Assembly: GCF_002154695.1 (NCBI RefSeq)
Contig: NZ_MTAV01000146.1
Coordinates: forward strand, 1-64,000
Source of the DNA: Nostoc sp. T09
GTDB lineage: Bacteria > Cyanobacteriota > Cyanobacteriia > Cyanobacteriales > Nostocaceae
Direction of reading: 5' to 3'
DNA: 64,000 bases
Shown here: positions 1-7,604 of the stretch, piece by piece
How positions within the stretch are numbered: the first letter of the stretch is position 1
How the letters are laid out: each line of letters begins with the position of its first letter
Notes under the pieces: model-generated
The model's input: only the letters and a program-made list of their open reading frames with translations
Told to the model about the DNA's origin: nothing
The model's database searches: none
Position numbers and translations under genes: made by a program

Positions 1-43
1 CATTATTAATGTTCTTAGATTACATCTTTTGCTTACTTTTTGC

Positions 44-1183
44 TTAAGTTGACACCAATGCGAGTTGATGTCCGGCTACAATCCAGCCGAACATGACGCC
101 GACATTCTCTTTGCCGAAGACGTTGGCTACAAGGCGAACTGTCGGTGGTATAGTAGCAATCCAGTCGAGTCCGTAGAAGACCGCAAAGATTGAGAGTCCG
201 TAGAATGAAAAGTGAAAACTGAAGGGCAGAAAAATTAGGGATAAACCCCGCAGCCCGTAGTACCAGCACAGTAAGTAGCGATTGTTCCACCGATCAGACA
301 GCCAACCGGAGATAGTTGTCCCGATAAAATCAAAGATTCCCATAATCGCTAACAGTCCCGCAGCCTTAACTTCAGGGATACCATGATCAATACAGGCGGG
401 AATTAGATGAGTGCCAATGAGTCCGTTAGTGCTGGCACCACAGATAAAAAAACTACTAAATAACAACCAAAAATCTCTAGACTTAAAGCCCTGCCAAAGT
501 TTGTTCAGAGTTGAAGTGATGGAATTGGCCTTTGGCGGTATTAATTCCACAGTTTCACTGTAATCGCCAAAAGGTCGCAAGCCAACTTCCGCAGGGCGAT
601 CGCGCATGAATAAGGCGATCGCAGGAGTAACTGCAAGTGCAACGCCAGCCAGAGCTAAAGTAGCTGTGCGCCATCCAAACCTTTCTACTACCGACGCCAA
701 CATCGGCAGAAATACTAATTGTCCGGTAGCTGTGCTGGCGGTAAGAATCCCCAGAACCAAACCCTGTTGCTCTACAAACCAGCGATTGACGACAACCGCA
801 CCTAATACTAAAGCGATGACTCCGCTACCACTACCGACAATAATTCCCCAAAGTAAGACTAACTGCCAGGAAGTTGACATGAAAGTGGTTAAGCCAACAC
901 CAATAGCGATGAAAGCCAATGCGAATACCATTGTCCGGCGAATGCCGATGCGCTCCATGACAGCGGCAGCAAAAGGGCCAATCAGTCCATAGAGTACTAA
1001 GTTGATGGAGATTGCCAAGGATATAGTAGCTCTGCTCCAGCCAAAGTCTTGCTCCAAAGGCACGATCAGAACTCCTGGTGCAGAACGAATCCCGGCTGCT
1101 ACTAATAACGCTAAGAATGTTAAACCCGCGACAAGCCAGCCATAGTGAAGCGAACGACGTGCTAAAAACGAGGCTAGGGACAT
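44..1183 (-). CDS. MFS transporter, C-terminally truncated
   Basis: A 379-residue major facilitator superfamily permease. Hydrophobic segments are readable from about residue 14 onward; I count ten clear transmembrane helices plus most of an eleventh (FGWIVAGHQLA near residues 364-374). The reading frame then stops after ALVST, so helix 12 and the usual C-terminal tail are absent; family members usually exceed 400 residues. No continuation is visible in other frames down to position 1. It lies last in a minus-strand series of redox enzymes (nitroreductase 94 bp upstream), which suggests export or import of a small organic compound handled by them. Substrate unknown; it may be a pseudogene. 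Confidence 0.7.
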   Translation of the reverse strand: MSLASFLARRSLHYGWLVAGLTFLALLVAAGIRSAPGVLIVPLEQDFGWSRATISLAISINLVLYGLIGPFAAAVMERIGIRRTMVFALAFIAIGVGLTTFMSTSWQLVLLWGIIVGSGSGVIALVLGAVVVNRWFVEQQGLVLGILTASTATGQLVFLPMLASVVERFGWRTATLALAGVALAVTPAIALFMRDRPAEVGLRPFGDYSETVELIPPKANSITSTLNKLWQGFKSRDFWLLFSSFFICGASTNGLIGTHLIPACIDHGIPEVKAAGLLAIMGIFDFIGTTISGWLSDRWNNRYLLCWYYGLRGLSLIFLPFSFHFSFYGLSIFAVFYGLDWIATIPPTVRLVANVFGKENVGVMFGWIVAGHQLALVST

Positions 1184-1277
1184 GGTTCTAAGGGATTTGG
1201 GAAAGGGAACAGATAAACACTGTTAAATATCTGTGTTTATCGGTGTTTATCTGTGGTTTCATTTCTACAATTAAGAA
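1184..1277. repeat. Dispersed 'accacagataaacac' repeat copy
   Basis: The gap between the MFS and nitroreductase genes is mostly a short repeat containing AACAGATAAACACTG and TTATCGGTGTTTATCTGTGG in near-inverted orientation. The same words recur at about 14630-14800, 16693-16759 and 35490-35515. It is a typical dispersed non-coding repeat of Nostoc genomes; function unknown. Confidence 0.6.
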
Positions 1278-1943
1278 TTACCCCTGATAAGGGTTGCCGA
1301 TTCTGTCTACAGAAACGTTAGCAGATAGAGGCAAGCGACCGGGATTGAGGCGTGGTTCTGCGGCATAGCCAACGGGTACTAAAACTGCGATCGCTAAATC
1401 TGGATCTTCTGATGCACCAATCACAGCTTTCACTTGATCCTCAATCCAACCATTCATAAAGCAGGTGGATAAACCTAAACTTTCGGCTGCGAGTACCAAA
1501 TGGGTAGCTGCAATGATTGCATCTTTAATCGCATATTCGCGTTGCTTATCTCCTAGAGAAGCTTGAAACTGCGGTATGGCATTTTTAAAGTAGTTGACTG
1601 TACCTTCATTCCATGCACCAGTTTCGAGCGCTCGCTCATAAACTGGAGTCAAGTCTTGTTCTCCAGCCTTGGGATCTGCCGCAAAAACAAATGTCACAGG
1701 TGCTTGGATAATTTGTTGTTGATTCCAAGACGCTGCTGATAATGCTGCCTTTTGTGCTTCATCTTGCACGAGGATAATTTGCCAGTCCTGGATATTAAAA
1801 CTGCTGGGTGCGGCTACGGTTAACTCTACTAGTTGCTTGAGTAGTTCTGGAGCTATGGGATCTGATTTGAAAGTTTTGATCGACCGACGCTTGAGAATAG
1901 CACTGGGTACATCTAGAGCTTGAGTTTGTGTAATAACACTCAT
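1278..1943 (-). CDS. Nitroreductase family protein
   Basis: 221 residues with the nitroreductase fold signature: an N-terminal RRSIKTFKSDPI segment (the usual Arg-Arg-Ser FMN-binding start), PSSFNIQDWQIILV, and a C-terminal LVPVGYAAEPR stretch. These flavoproteins bind FMN and use NAD(P)H to reduce nitro compounds, quinones or similar electrophiles in the cytoplasm. An AGGAGA ribosome-binding site lies 6 nt before the ATG. It follows the old yellow enzyme gene by 105 bp on the same strand, so it probably belongs to the same detoxification series. Exact substrate cannot be inferred. Confidence 0.88.
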   Translation of the reverse strand: MSVITQTQALDVPSAILKRRSIKTFKSDPIAPELLKQLVELTVAAPSSFNIQDWQIILVQDEAQKAALSAASWNQQQIIQAPVTFVFAADPKAGEQDLTPVYERALETGAWNEGTVNYFKNAIPQFQASLGDKQREYAIKDAIIAATHLVLAAESLGLSTCFMNGWIEDQVKAVIGASEDPDLAIAVLVPVGYAAEPRLNPGRLPLSANVSVDRIGNPYQG

Positions 1944-2048
1944 GAGATTCTCCTGATAGTTGAAGTTCCTACGCTGTTATAGCGCTTTTTATTATCGGAC
2001 TAAATGCTTTTTTGGTGTAAAAGGTTGCTACCCACTACATCGGGGTCA

Positions 2049-3161
2049 TTATAGACTAAGTACTTGTTCGCTGGCAGCCGACCAAAACGGATAGTCTGTA
2101 TATCCTTGTTCGCCACCACCATAAAAGGTTTCTGGATTTGGTTGATTCAACGGTGCATTAATAGCCAAGCGTCGCGGTAAATCCGGATTTGCTATAAATA
2201 GAGTGCCGAAAGCGACTAAATCGGCTTGTTTGTTAGCTAAGACAGCATTGCCCTTGTCACGGGTATAACCAGCGCTAGCAATCAGCGTACCTGTATACCT
2301 TTCCCGTAAATAATTAATTGGTACTGCTGTCCCACCATATTTGATATCTGCATCTGTAGAGTCAACGATATGCAAATAAGCTAAATTAAATTGGTTGAGT
2401 ACTTGCGCGGTATAACCAAAGGTTTCTAAGGGATTAGAGTCACGCATATCGTTAAATGTCCCGCTAGGAGAAAGGCGTACCCCTACTCGGTTAGCATCCC
2501 AGACGCTAGTTACTGCCTCTATAATCTCTAGTAAAAATCGGACACGGTTCTCAATACTACCCCCATACTCATCTGTACGTTGATTCGTACCATCCCGGAG
2601 AAATTGGTCGATTAAATAACCATTAGCTGCGTGAATTTCTATGCCATCAAACCCAGCTTCTAGAGCATTTACTGCCCCCTGGCGGTACTTTTCGACAATC
2701 TCTGGAATTTCTGAGGTTTCTAAAGCACGGGGAGTTACAAAAGGTTTAAACCCATCGTAGGTTAATGCCTGACCTTTAGGCGCAATGGCAGAAGGTGCTA
2801 CAGGTAATACCCCATCTGGTTGAAAGTCAGGGTGAGAAATTCTGCCTACGTGCCATAGTTGCAGAAAAATTCTTCCTCCCTGCTGATGTACAGCATCAGT
2901 TACTAGTTTCCAACCTGCCACTTGTTCAGGTGAATAAATACCTGGTGTATTAGGATACCCTTGCCCTTGAGGAGAAACTTGAGATGCTTCCGCAATAATC
3001 AGCCCAGCAGAAGCGCGTTGGGCATAGTATGTGGCATTCAGTGAGTGCGGTACGTTTCCCTGACCTGCTCTTTGTCGGGTTAAGGGAGCCATGACTATTC
3101 GGTTGGGCAGTTCTAAGTCACCCAATCGGTAAGGAGAGAACAAGTTGATACTATTATTCAT
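2049..3161 (-). CDS. Old yellow enzyme family alkene reductase (NemA-like)
   Basis: 370 residues, a full-length FMN-dependent TIM-barrel ene-reductase. Visible signatures are NRIVMAPLTRQRA at the N-terminus, IFLQLWHVGRISH, the HAANGYLIDQFLRDGTNQRTDEYGG region with catalytic His/Asn and Tyr, and the C-terminal AFGTLFIANPDLPRR phosphate-binding loop. Family members reduce activated C=C bonds of enones, nitrate esters and maleimides with NADPH. A GGAGATG site stands 8 nt before the start codon. Only 34 bp separate it from the upstream SDR gene, so the two are very likely co-transcribed. Confidence 0.92.
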   Translation of the reverse strand: MNNSINLFSPYRLGDLELPNRIVMAPLTRQRAGQGNVPHSLNATYYAQRASAGLIIAEASQVSPQGQGYPNTPGIYSPEQVAGWKLVTDAVHQQGGRIFLQLWHVGRISHPDFQPDGVLPVAPSAIAPKGQALTYDGFKPFVTPRALETSEIPEIVEKYRQGAVNALEAGFDGIEIHAANGYLIDQFLRDGTNQRTDEYGGSIENRVRFLLEIIEAVTSVWDANRVGVRLSPSGTFNDMRDSNPLETFGYTAQVLNQFNLAYLHIVDSTDADIKYGGTAVPINYLRERYTGTLIASAGYTRDKGNAVLANKQADLVAFGTLFIANPDLPRRLAINAPLNQPNPETFYGGGEQGYTDYPFWSAASEQVLSL

Positions 3162-3195
3162 TGGTTACATCTCCAAATAAATGGGGAAAAATTGA

Positions 3196-3990
3196 CTAAA
3201 TAATCGACCGAATCACGCCACCATCTACCCGCAAAGCTGCACCATTAGTTGCCGAAGCTATAGGACTAGCTAGGTAGACAACGATCGCAGCGACTTCTTC
3301 ACAAGTTGCAAAGCGTTTGAGCAAGGAAGTGGGGCGCAGAGTCCGGAAAAACTCTGCCTCGGCTTCGCTGGGAGTAATACCGCGTTCTTGTGCTATCTGG
3401 GTGATAAATTCTGCAACACCTTCTGAGCGAGTCGGTCCTGGTAATACAGAGTTCACCGTTACCCCAGTACCAACACTCATTTCTGCTAGACCTCTGGCGA
3501 TCGCTAGCTGAGATGTCTTGGTCATGCCATAGTGAATCATTTCTACAGGAATCTGTACAGCAGACTCACTGGAAATAAAAATTATCCGTCCCCAATTTTG
3601 CTCGTGCATCTTTTGCAGATATTGTCGGCTTAAACGAACGCCGCTGAGTACGTTAATTTCAAATATGTTCAACCAGTCTGCGTCAGTAATATCAAAAAAT
3701 ACTTTTGGCTCGTAAATTCCGAGATTGTTAACCAAGATATCAATGTGAGGAACTTCCGCAAGCAGTCGCTTAATTCCCTCTTGTGTTCCTAAATCCGCAA
3801 CCACACCAGAAACTTTTGCCTCCGGATGACTGTGCTGAATTTTAGCGATGGCCTGTGTAACTCGTGCCGCAGATCGTCCGTTTACTATTACTGATGCACC
3901 TTCTTGTGCCAGCGCTTGCGCGATCGCTAAACCAATACCTGCTGTTGAGCCACTCACCAGCGCGGATTTACCTTGTAATTTCAAGTCCAT
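3196..3990 (-). CDS. Short-chain dehydrogenase/reductase (SDR)
   Basis: 264 residues from the chosen ATG at 3990, which has an AGGAGA site 6-7 nt upstream; the open frame continues to 4068, but the extra residues are low-complexity and run into a purine-rich repeat, so I reject them. Classical SDR features: GSTAGIG nucleotide-binding motif near residue 13, NNLG near residue 85, catalytic Ser in ISSESA and YGMTK (Tyr-x-x-x-Lys) near residue 155. NAD(P)H-dependent oxidoreductase of unknown substrate. Sits between thioredoxin and the old yellow enzyme gene on the same strand. Confidence 0.88.
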   Translation of the reverse strand: MDLKLQGKSALVSGSTAGIGLAIAQALAQEGASVIVNGRSAARVTQAIAKIQHSHPEAKVSGVVADLGTQEGIKRLLAEVPHIDILVNNLGIYEPKVFFDITDADWLNIFEINVLSGVRLSRQYLQKMHEQNWGRIIFISSESAVQIPVEMIHYGMTKTSQLAIARGLAEMSVGTGVTVNSVLPGPTRSEGVAEFITQIAQERGITPSEAEAEFFRTLRPTSLLKRFATCEEVAAIVVYLASPIASATNGAALRVDGGVIRSII

Positions 3991-4171
3991 TTTATTCTCC
4001 TGGGAGAGAAGGAAAGACAAGGGAAGGGAGTGTGGGAGAGGGTGGGGAGTGTGGGGAGAAATAACCAATGACTCTTGACCCTGGACTCTTGACTCTTAAC
4101 CCTTGACCCTTGACTTTCAAGAAACAAAGATTCCCCTCATTCAAGTCTTATAATTAGCCCACTCTAGGCGG

Positions 4172-4504
4172 TTAACTTTCGGAAATATGCTGTGATAAAG
4201 TCTTAGCTAAAGTGGTTTTGGGCACGGCACCCACGACCGTATCGACTTGTCGGCCCCCTTTAAATACCATTAGCGTGGGAATACTCCGAATACCATAGTG
4301 ACTGGCGACGGTGGGATTTTGATCTGTGTTCAGTTTTACCACTTTCACCTGGCCATCGTATTCGGTAGCGACCTCATCGACAACCGGAGCTACCATTCTG
4401 CAAGGTCCACACCAAGGTGCCCAAAAGTCTACTAAGACTGGAACGTGGCTTTCAAGGACTTCTTGCTTAAATGTGGCTTCCGTGACATTTGTAACGGATG
4501 ACAT
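4172..4504 (-). CDS. trxA: Thioredoxin
   Basis: 110 residues with the WAPWCGPC active site, a cis-Pro in [10 protein letters not shown] and the KLNTDQNP segment, i.e. a canonical cytoplasmic thioredoxin disulfide reductase. AGGAGGA lies 7 nt before the ATG. It is the first gene of the minus-strand redox series and is read away from the ArsR-type gene at 4585, with a 21-bp palindrome between them, so it is probably the regulated promoter-proximal gene. Nostoc genomes carry several thioredoxins; which m/x/y-type this is cannot be settled by eye. Confidence 0.93.
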   Translation of the reverse strand: MSSVTNVTEATFKQEVLESHVPVLVDFWAPWCGPCRMVAPVVDEVATEYDGQVKVVKLNTDQNPTVASHYGIRSIPTLMVFKGGRQVDTVVGAVPKTTLAKTLSQHISES

Positions 4505-4528
4505 AATCGTCCTCCTGATTTAATTCTA

Positions 4529-4549
4529 TTATTCGATAATATCGAATAA
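4529..4549. promoter_or_regulatory. Palindromic operator between trxA and arsR-type gene
   Basis: Perfect 9-bp inverted repeat TTATTCGAT / ATCGAATAA with a 3-bp AAT spacer, in the 80-bp divergent intergenic region. Size and placement match an ArsR-family dimer operator controlling both genes. The regulator identity is inferred from position only. Confidence 0.65.
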
Positions 4550-4584
4550 GTAAAATATATGCCATTTTATGAGATAGTGCAACT

Positions 4585-4935
4585 ATGAGATTCTTGTATC
4601 ATCCAGATCGAAAAGATATTTCGTTAGCGGGAGTGTTATACGCCTTAGGCGACCCGGTAAGACTAGAGATTGTGCGGCTTTTAGCAACTCAGGGAGAGCA
4701 GTGCTGTGCTGGGTTTGATTTTGCGATCGCCAAATCAACAATGTCAAATCACTTTAAGATTTTGCGGGAGTCGGGGGTAGTATTGACTCATAAAGAAGGA
4801 ACGCAGCACATCAATAGATTGCGGCGCGAGGATTTAGAAGCGCTGTTTCCGGGATTGTTGGATGCAGTCTTGCAATCGGCTCAACCATTAAATATTTGTG
4901 CGTCGGCTGATAAACAAACAGCCTCAACAGCCTAA
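4585..4935 (+). CDS. ArsR/SmtB-family transcriptional regulator
   Basis: 116 residues forming a winged helix-turn-helix: LGDPVRLEIVRLLATQG, then the recognition helix AKSTMSNHFKILRESGVV and wing THKEGTQHINRL. Two adjacent cysteines (GEQCCAGF, about residues 39-40) sit in front of the recognition helix, a place where some ArsR proteins hold thiol sensors, and a third Cys occurs near the C-terminus. Divergent to the thioredoxin-led redox series across a palindrome; likely an autoregulated repressor responding to metal or to a thiol-reactive/oxidising signal. The inducer is an inference. Confidence 0.88.
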   Translation: MRFLYHPDRKDISLAGVLYALGDPVRLEIVRLLATQGEQCCAGFDFAIAKSTMSNHFKILRESGVVLTHKEGTQHINRLRREDLEALFPGLLDAVLQSAQPLNICASADKQTASTA

Positions 4936-5345
4936 ATAAATATCTCTTATCAGCTTCAGCTTTTGTTTACAGCTTGCTCCAGTTAAAAATCTTATTCTGG
5001 TGTCAATACCGTTGAGTTAACACGAATTGTAGGGGCACGGCATCCATAATCTTTCGGTGCATCACATAATTTTATCGGTGCCGTGCCCCTATGACATATC
5101 GCATCTCAGCTTAACTGAACCGTATTGATTCTGGTGTAGACACTGGTCTAGACGAAGGTGATTGTGTCTGCTTGAAATTAAGAACACTAATGCCAACAAA
5201 TTTCTTGACTTAAAAGCAGGGCGAGTGAAGAAGTTACATTTAAACTCTCTTTCTCCCCCTGCTTAAGAAAGCTGCACATTTCAAAAACATCTCTCTTCTC
5301 TCACTAACAAGGTTCCCCTGTCAGTCAAGAGTATATGGGAAATAC
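4936..5345. other. Intergenic region with inverted-repeat element
   Basis: No gene seen. It holds the inverted-repeat element described at 5004-5127; the remainder, 5128-5345, shows no coding signal. Confidence 0.6.
5004..5127. repeat. MITE-like inverted-repeat element
   Basis: Outer arms CAATACCGTTGAGTTAA (5004-5020) and TTAACTGAACCGTATTG (5111-5127) are inverted copies with 2 mismatches in 17; inside lie AGGGGCACGGCA (5031-5042) and TGCCGTGCCCCT (5079-5090), a perfect 12-bp inverted pair. No coding capacity. A small non-autonomous mobile element or a structured repeat. Confidence 0.6.
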
Positions 5346-5681
5346 TTACCGCATGACTTCCAGAAAGCGGTAATCGCGCATCCACTTTTCCCCTTCCTGA
5401 TCGCTTAGCACGGCAAGACGGCCCGTGGTCGTAAACGCCAGCTTGAAAATTTCCCACTGCTCATCGGTAATGTCCCCCTGCTGTGACATCACGCCTCCTT
5501 CATCCCAGATAATCGTCACTTGTCTGCCACCAGCAATCTCGAAGTTCCCCAAGCGAGTAATCCGACCGGTATGCCACTCAAACTTAGAACCGGCTTCCTT
5601 GGCTTGAGAAGCTTCGAGTGCCTCTGTGCTGGAGTGGAGAGTTTGCTCTTGTTCATTGCTCGATGATTTTTGCTTTGCCAT
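5346..5681 (-). CDS. Conserved hypothetical protein, 111 aa
   Basis: A small acidic soluble protein. The first 30 residues are Ser/Glu/Gln-rich and probably disordered; the rest (KFEWHTGRITRLGNFEIAGGRQVTIIWDE to the C-terminus) alternates beta-like and helical stretches and resembles conserved cyanobacterial proteins of unknown function. No catalytic motif, signal peptide or membrane segment. It has no obvious operon partner: upstream is a MITE-like element and downstream an intergenic gap. The start codon at 5681 is the only plausible one before the conserved part. Confidence 0.65.
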   Translation of the reverse strand: MAKQKSSSNEQEQTLHSSTEALEASQAKEAGSKFEWHTGRITRLGNFEIAGGRQVTIIWDEGGVMSQQGDITDEQWEIFKLAFTTTGRLAVLSDQEGEKWMRDYRFLEVMR

Positions 5682-5721
5682 AGCTTGTCTTAATCCTTTT
5701 TTATATGTGCTTTCGTTGATT

Positions 5722-5849
5722 GTGCATAGGACTTACGCAAGAACCCTCTGAAACCCTCTTTCCTACCCTTCGGGAATGCCTGCGGCAAACGTGTCCTTCG
5801 AGTCCTTTGCGGTTCGTTTTTTCATAATTTTGCGTAAGTCCTGGTGCAT
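5722..5849. mobile_element. MITE with 13-bp terminal inverted repeats
   Basis: AGGACTTACGCAA (5728-5740) and TTGCGTAAGTCCT (5830-5842) are perfect inverted repeats about 90 bp apart, flanked by the direct repeat GTGCAT (5722-5727 and 5844-5849) that looks like a target duplication. The interior carries a TTTGCGGTTCGTT word also present at about 20615-20640. No ORF inside, so a non-autonomous element. Confidence 0.65.
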
Positions 5850-5970
5850 TCAAGCAAGGCTCAATATACAGCTGGGTTCAGCCTGTATCTTCTCCCTCAA
5901 GCCATAGTCTTGTTGAAAGTGATTGCCGTTTTTCTAGCTTCAGCTAAATATTGCATTATTGTAAAAATCA

Positions 5971-5988
5971 GTTACATTACGTTACAGA
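5971..5988 (+). promoter_or_regulatory. HLR1-like box upstream of hli gene
   Basis: GTTACATTACGTTACAGA fits the RpaB high-light regulatory consensus of two (G/T)TTACA(T/A)(T/A) units spaced by 2 nt, with a single mismatch in the last two bases. A TATACT -10-like hexamer follows at 6002-6007, 23 nt before the ATG. HLR1 boxes are known upstream of hli genes. Confidence 0.6.
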
Positions 5989-6029
5989 CAGTGCCAACTT
6001 TTATACTGCAATACACTGGAGTTTTACTC

Positions 6030-6212
6030 ATGACAGGTTTTAACAAACCGACACCTCCTGTTGTAGATGACCGCAACCCTGCGCGTTTTGGGTTCACTCC
6101 TCAAAGTGAAAATTGGAACGGTCGCTTTGCAATGATTGGTTTAGGGAAGAAAGAGGTTCCTTTGGTGGACGTAATCGTTACTAAGCTTTGTAGATTCACT
6201 TTAAAAAGCTAA
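6030..6212 (+). CDS. High-light-inducible (Hlip/SCP) protein, truncated
   Basis: 60 residues from the ATG at 6030. The first 37 are a textbook single-helix Hlip start: MTGFNKPTPPVVDDRNPARF, then FTPQSENWNGRFAMIG with the Glu, Asn and Arg chlorophyll-ligand/salt-bridge residues of the ExxNGRxAMIG motif. Directly after this motif the sequence changes to charged residues (LGKKEVPLVDVIVTK) in place of the expected hydrophobic second half of the helix, so the transmembrane segment is not completed. Normal family length is about 60-70, so the total length is deceptive. The promoter box is intact. Probably a broken gene; a sequencing error is possible but no other frame restores the helix. Confidence 0.65.
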   Translation: MTGFNKPTPPVVDDRNPARFGFTPQSENWNGRFAMIGLGKKEVPLVDVIVTKLCRFTLKS

Positions 6213-6248
6213 TCGGTTAGTGCAATAAATTTATTTGATGTAGTTGAC

Positions 6249-6276
6249 GCTCAAGCATGGATGCTTGAGCTTTTTT
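6249..6276 (+). terminator. Intrinsic terminator after hli
   Basis: Perfect 10-bp stem GCTCAAGCAT / ATGCTTGAGC with a 2-nt apparent loop (in practice a few pairs open), followed by six T. It lies 37 nt after the hli stop codon. Confidence 0.85.
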
Positions 6277-6454
6277 GATACAAAAATTGGACTGTGCGCC
6301 AAAATGAACCCATAACCCAAGTTATACCATTTTAGATTTTGGATTGTGAAAGATTTTGTCACCAAGCTTTTGAGCGATCCATCTGTCGCAATCATTTTTT
6401 AAATTGGTATTAATTCGTTACGAACTTGTGCAATTCTGTACTTAGACGTACCAA

Positions 6455-7258
6455 TTAACCAATTTGGGGTGGTTGAAAGTTATAAATATCGCGAATAACT
6501 TGCACCCAACCATCCGAGACAGATTCGAGGATGCGATCGCCTTTTTCTTTAGTTGCTGTTGTCGCATCACCAATGACTCCACTTTGACTGATATCCCGCG
6601 TTACCCAAGCCACAGGTAGTTGACCTTCCCAACTCAGCAAACTAGTTTCTGATTGTTCTGGCGGATACTCAGCCAAAGCTTTATCCAGTTGCACCTGCTC
6701 CGGTAAAAGTGCCAACATCAAACTAGTTTCAGCATCTCCGGCGTGCATACCTAATTTTGCTTCTTTTGGCGTTAGCAACTCTTTAGTAATATTAGGCACA
6801 CGCCATGTGAACAAGGGAAACACCGAAAAATCGCCATACTTAACGTGTAAATCCCGCGCTGCTAATTGCATGACTTGAGGCTGTCCGCCGTGGGAGTTCA
6901 TCAACACTAATTTTCTAAACCCGGCTCGGTAAATACTATCTCCCACCTCCATAATTGTTGCCGTGAGTGTTTCCGTACTCAGAGTAATAGTGCCAGGAAA
7001 GTGCCAGTGTTCGTTAGATTTACCATAGTTAATACTGGGCAAAGCATAAGCAGGAATATTAGAGTCAAGTTTTGCCAAGGCTTTTCCCAACACCCCAACA
7101 CCAATGGCAGCATCGACTATTAACGGCAGATGAGGGCCATGTTGTTCAATTGCTCCTACTGGTTGAATAATTACCACATTTTCCTTATCTGGCATCGCTT
7201 GGATGTCAGTCCAACTGAGATAAGGAAAAAAGCGTTTTGGGGGTATAAAGCTATGCAT
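6455..7258 (-). CDS. Creatininase-family amidohydrolase
   Basis: 267 residues of the creatininase (creatinine amidohydrolase/MftE) fold. Metal-binding motifs are visible: PVGAIEQHGPHLPLIVD near residue 33 (Glu, His, Asp), NSHGG near 120 and HAGDAETS near 170 (His, Glu). Members are Zn- or Mn-dependent hydrolases of small cyclic amides, or act in cofactor pathways; the real substrate in cyanobacteria is generally unknown. Stand-alone gene, with a 346-bp region upstream that contains a possible small RNA on the opposite strand. Confidence 0.88.
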   Translation of the reverse strand: MHSFIPPKRFFPYLSWTDIQAMPDKENVVIIQPVGAIEQHGPHLPLIVDAAIGVGVLGKALAKLDSNIPAYALPSINYGKSNEHWHFPGTITLSTETLTATIMEVGDSIYRAGFRKLVLMNSHGGQPQVMQLAARDLHVKYGDFSVFPLFTWRVPNITKELLTPKEAKLGMHAGDAETSLMLALLPEQVQLDKALAEYPPEQSETSLLSWEGQLPVAWVTRDISQSGVIGDATTATKEKGDRILESVSDGWVQVIRDIYNFQPPQIG

Positions 7259-7424
7259 CTGACTAATATCGCGTCATTTTTATCTTACCGGGACTGGGGA
7301 CAGGGGATTAAGGATTGGGAATGACGGAAGAAAGAGAATTTCCTTCTGGCATCTGCCTTTTACCTTATTTTCTGACAATCAGACTTTAAGATTTTCTAAA
7401 ATTGTTATCTAGTATACTAATTAA

Positions 7425-7523
7425 TAATAGGACAGGTGATATTGTTTATTTGTGTGTGAGGAGCAAGTTAAAACGAAAAACATCTGGGGTGGAAACACGG
7501 CAACACTCCCGGGTGTTTTTTGT
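7425..7523 (+). ncRNA. Candidate small RNA (Yfr2-like)
   Basis: A free-standing transcription unit can be read: TATACT -10 box at 7413-7418, about 75 nt of sequence, then a hairpin AACAC (7502-7506) / GTGTT (7513-7517) running into six T. Just before it GGGGTG (7486-7491) can pair with CACTCC (7504-7509), leaving GGAAACA in the loop, the motif that defines the cyanobacterial Yfr2 RNA family; a second degenerate copy GAAAAACA lies just upstream. No ORF. The assignment to Yfr2 rests on the loop motif and size only. Confidence 0.38.
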
Positions 7524-7604
7524 TTCATTTACAGAAATAATTGCTTTAGCTAAAAATAAGCAAAGCGATCGCTACAACTAAAAGTAATCATACTATTACT
7601 GAAA

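Noticed and set aside
3991-4068. N-terminal extension of the SDR protein
   Set aside because: Low-complexity residues from a purine-rich repeat; a good ribosome-binding site marks ATG 3990.
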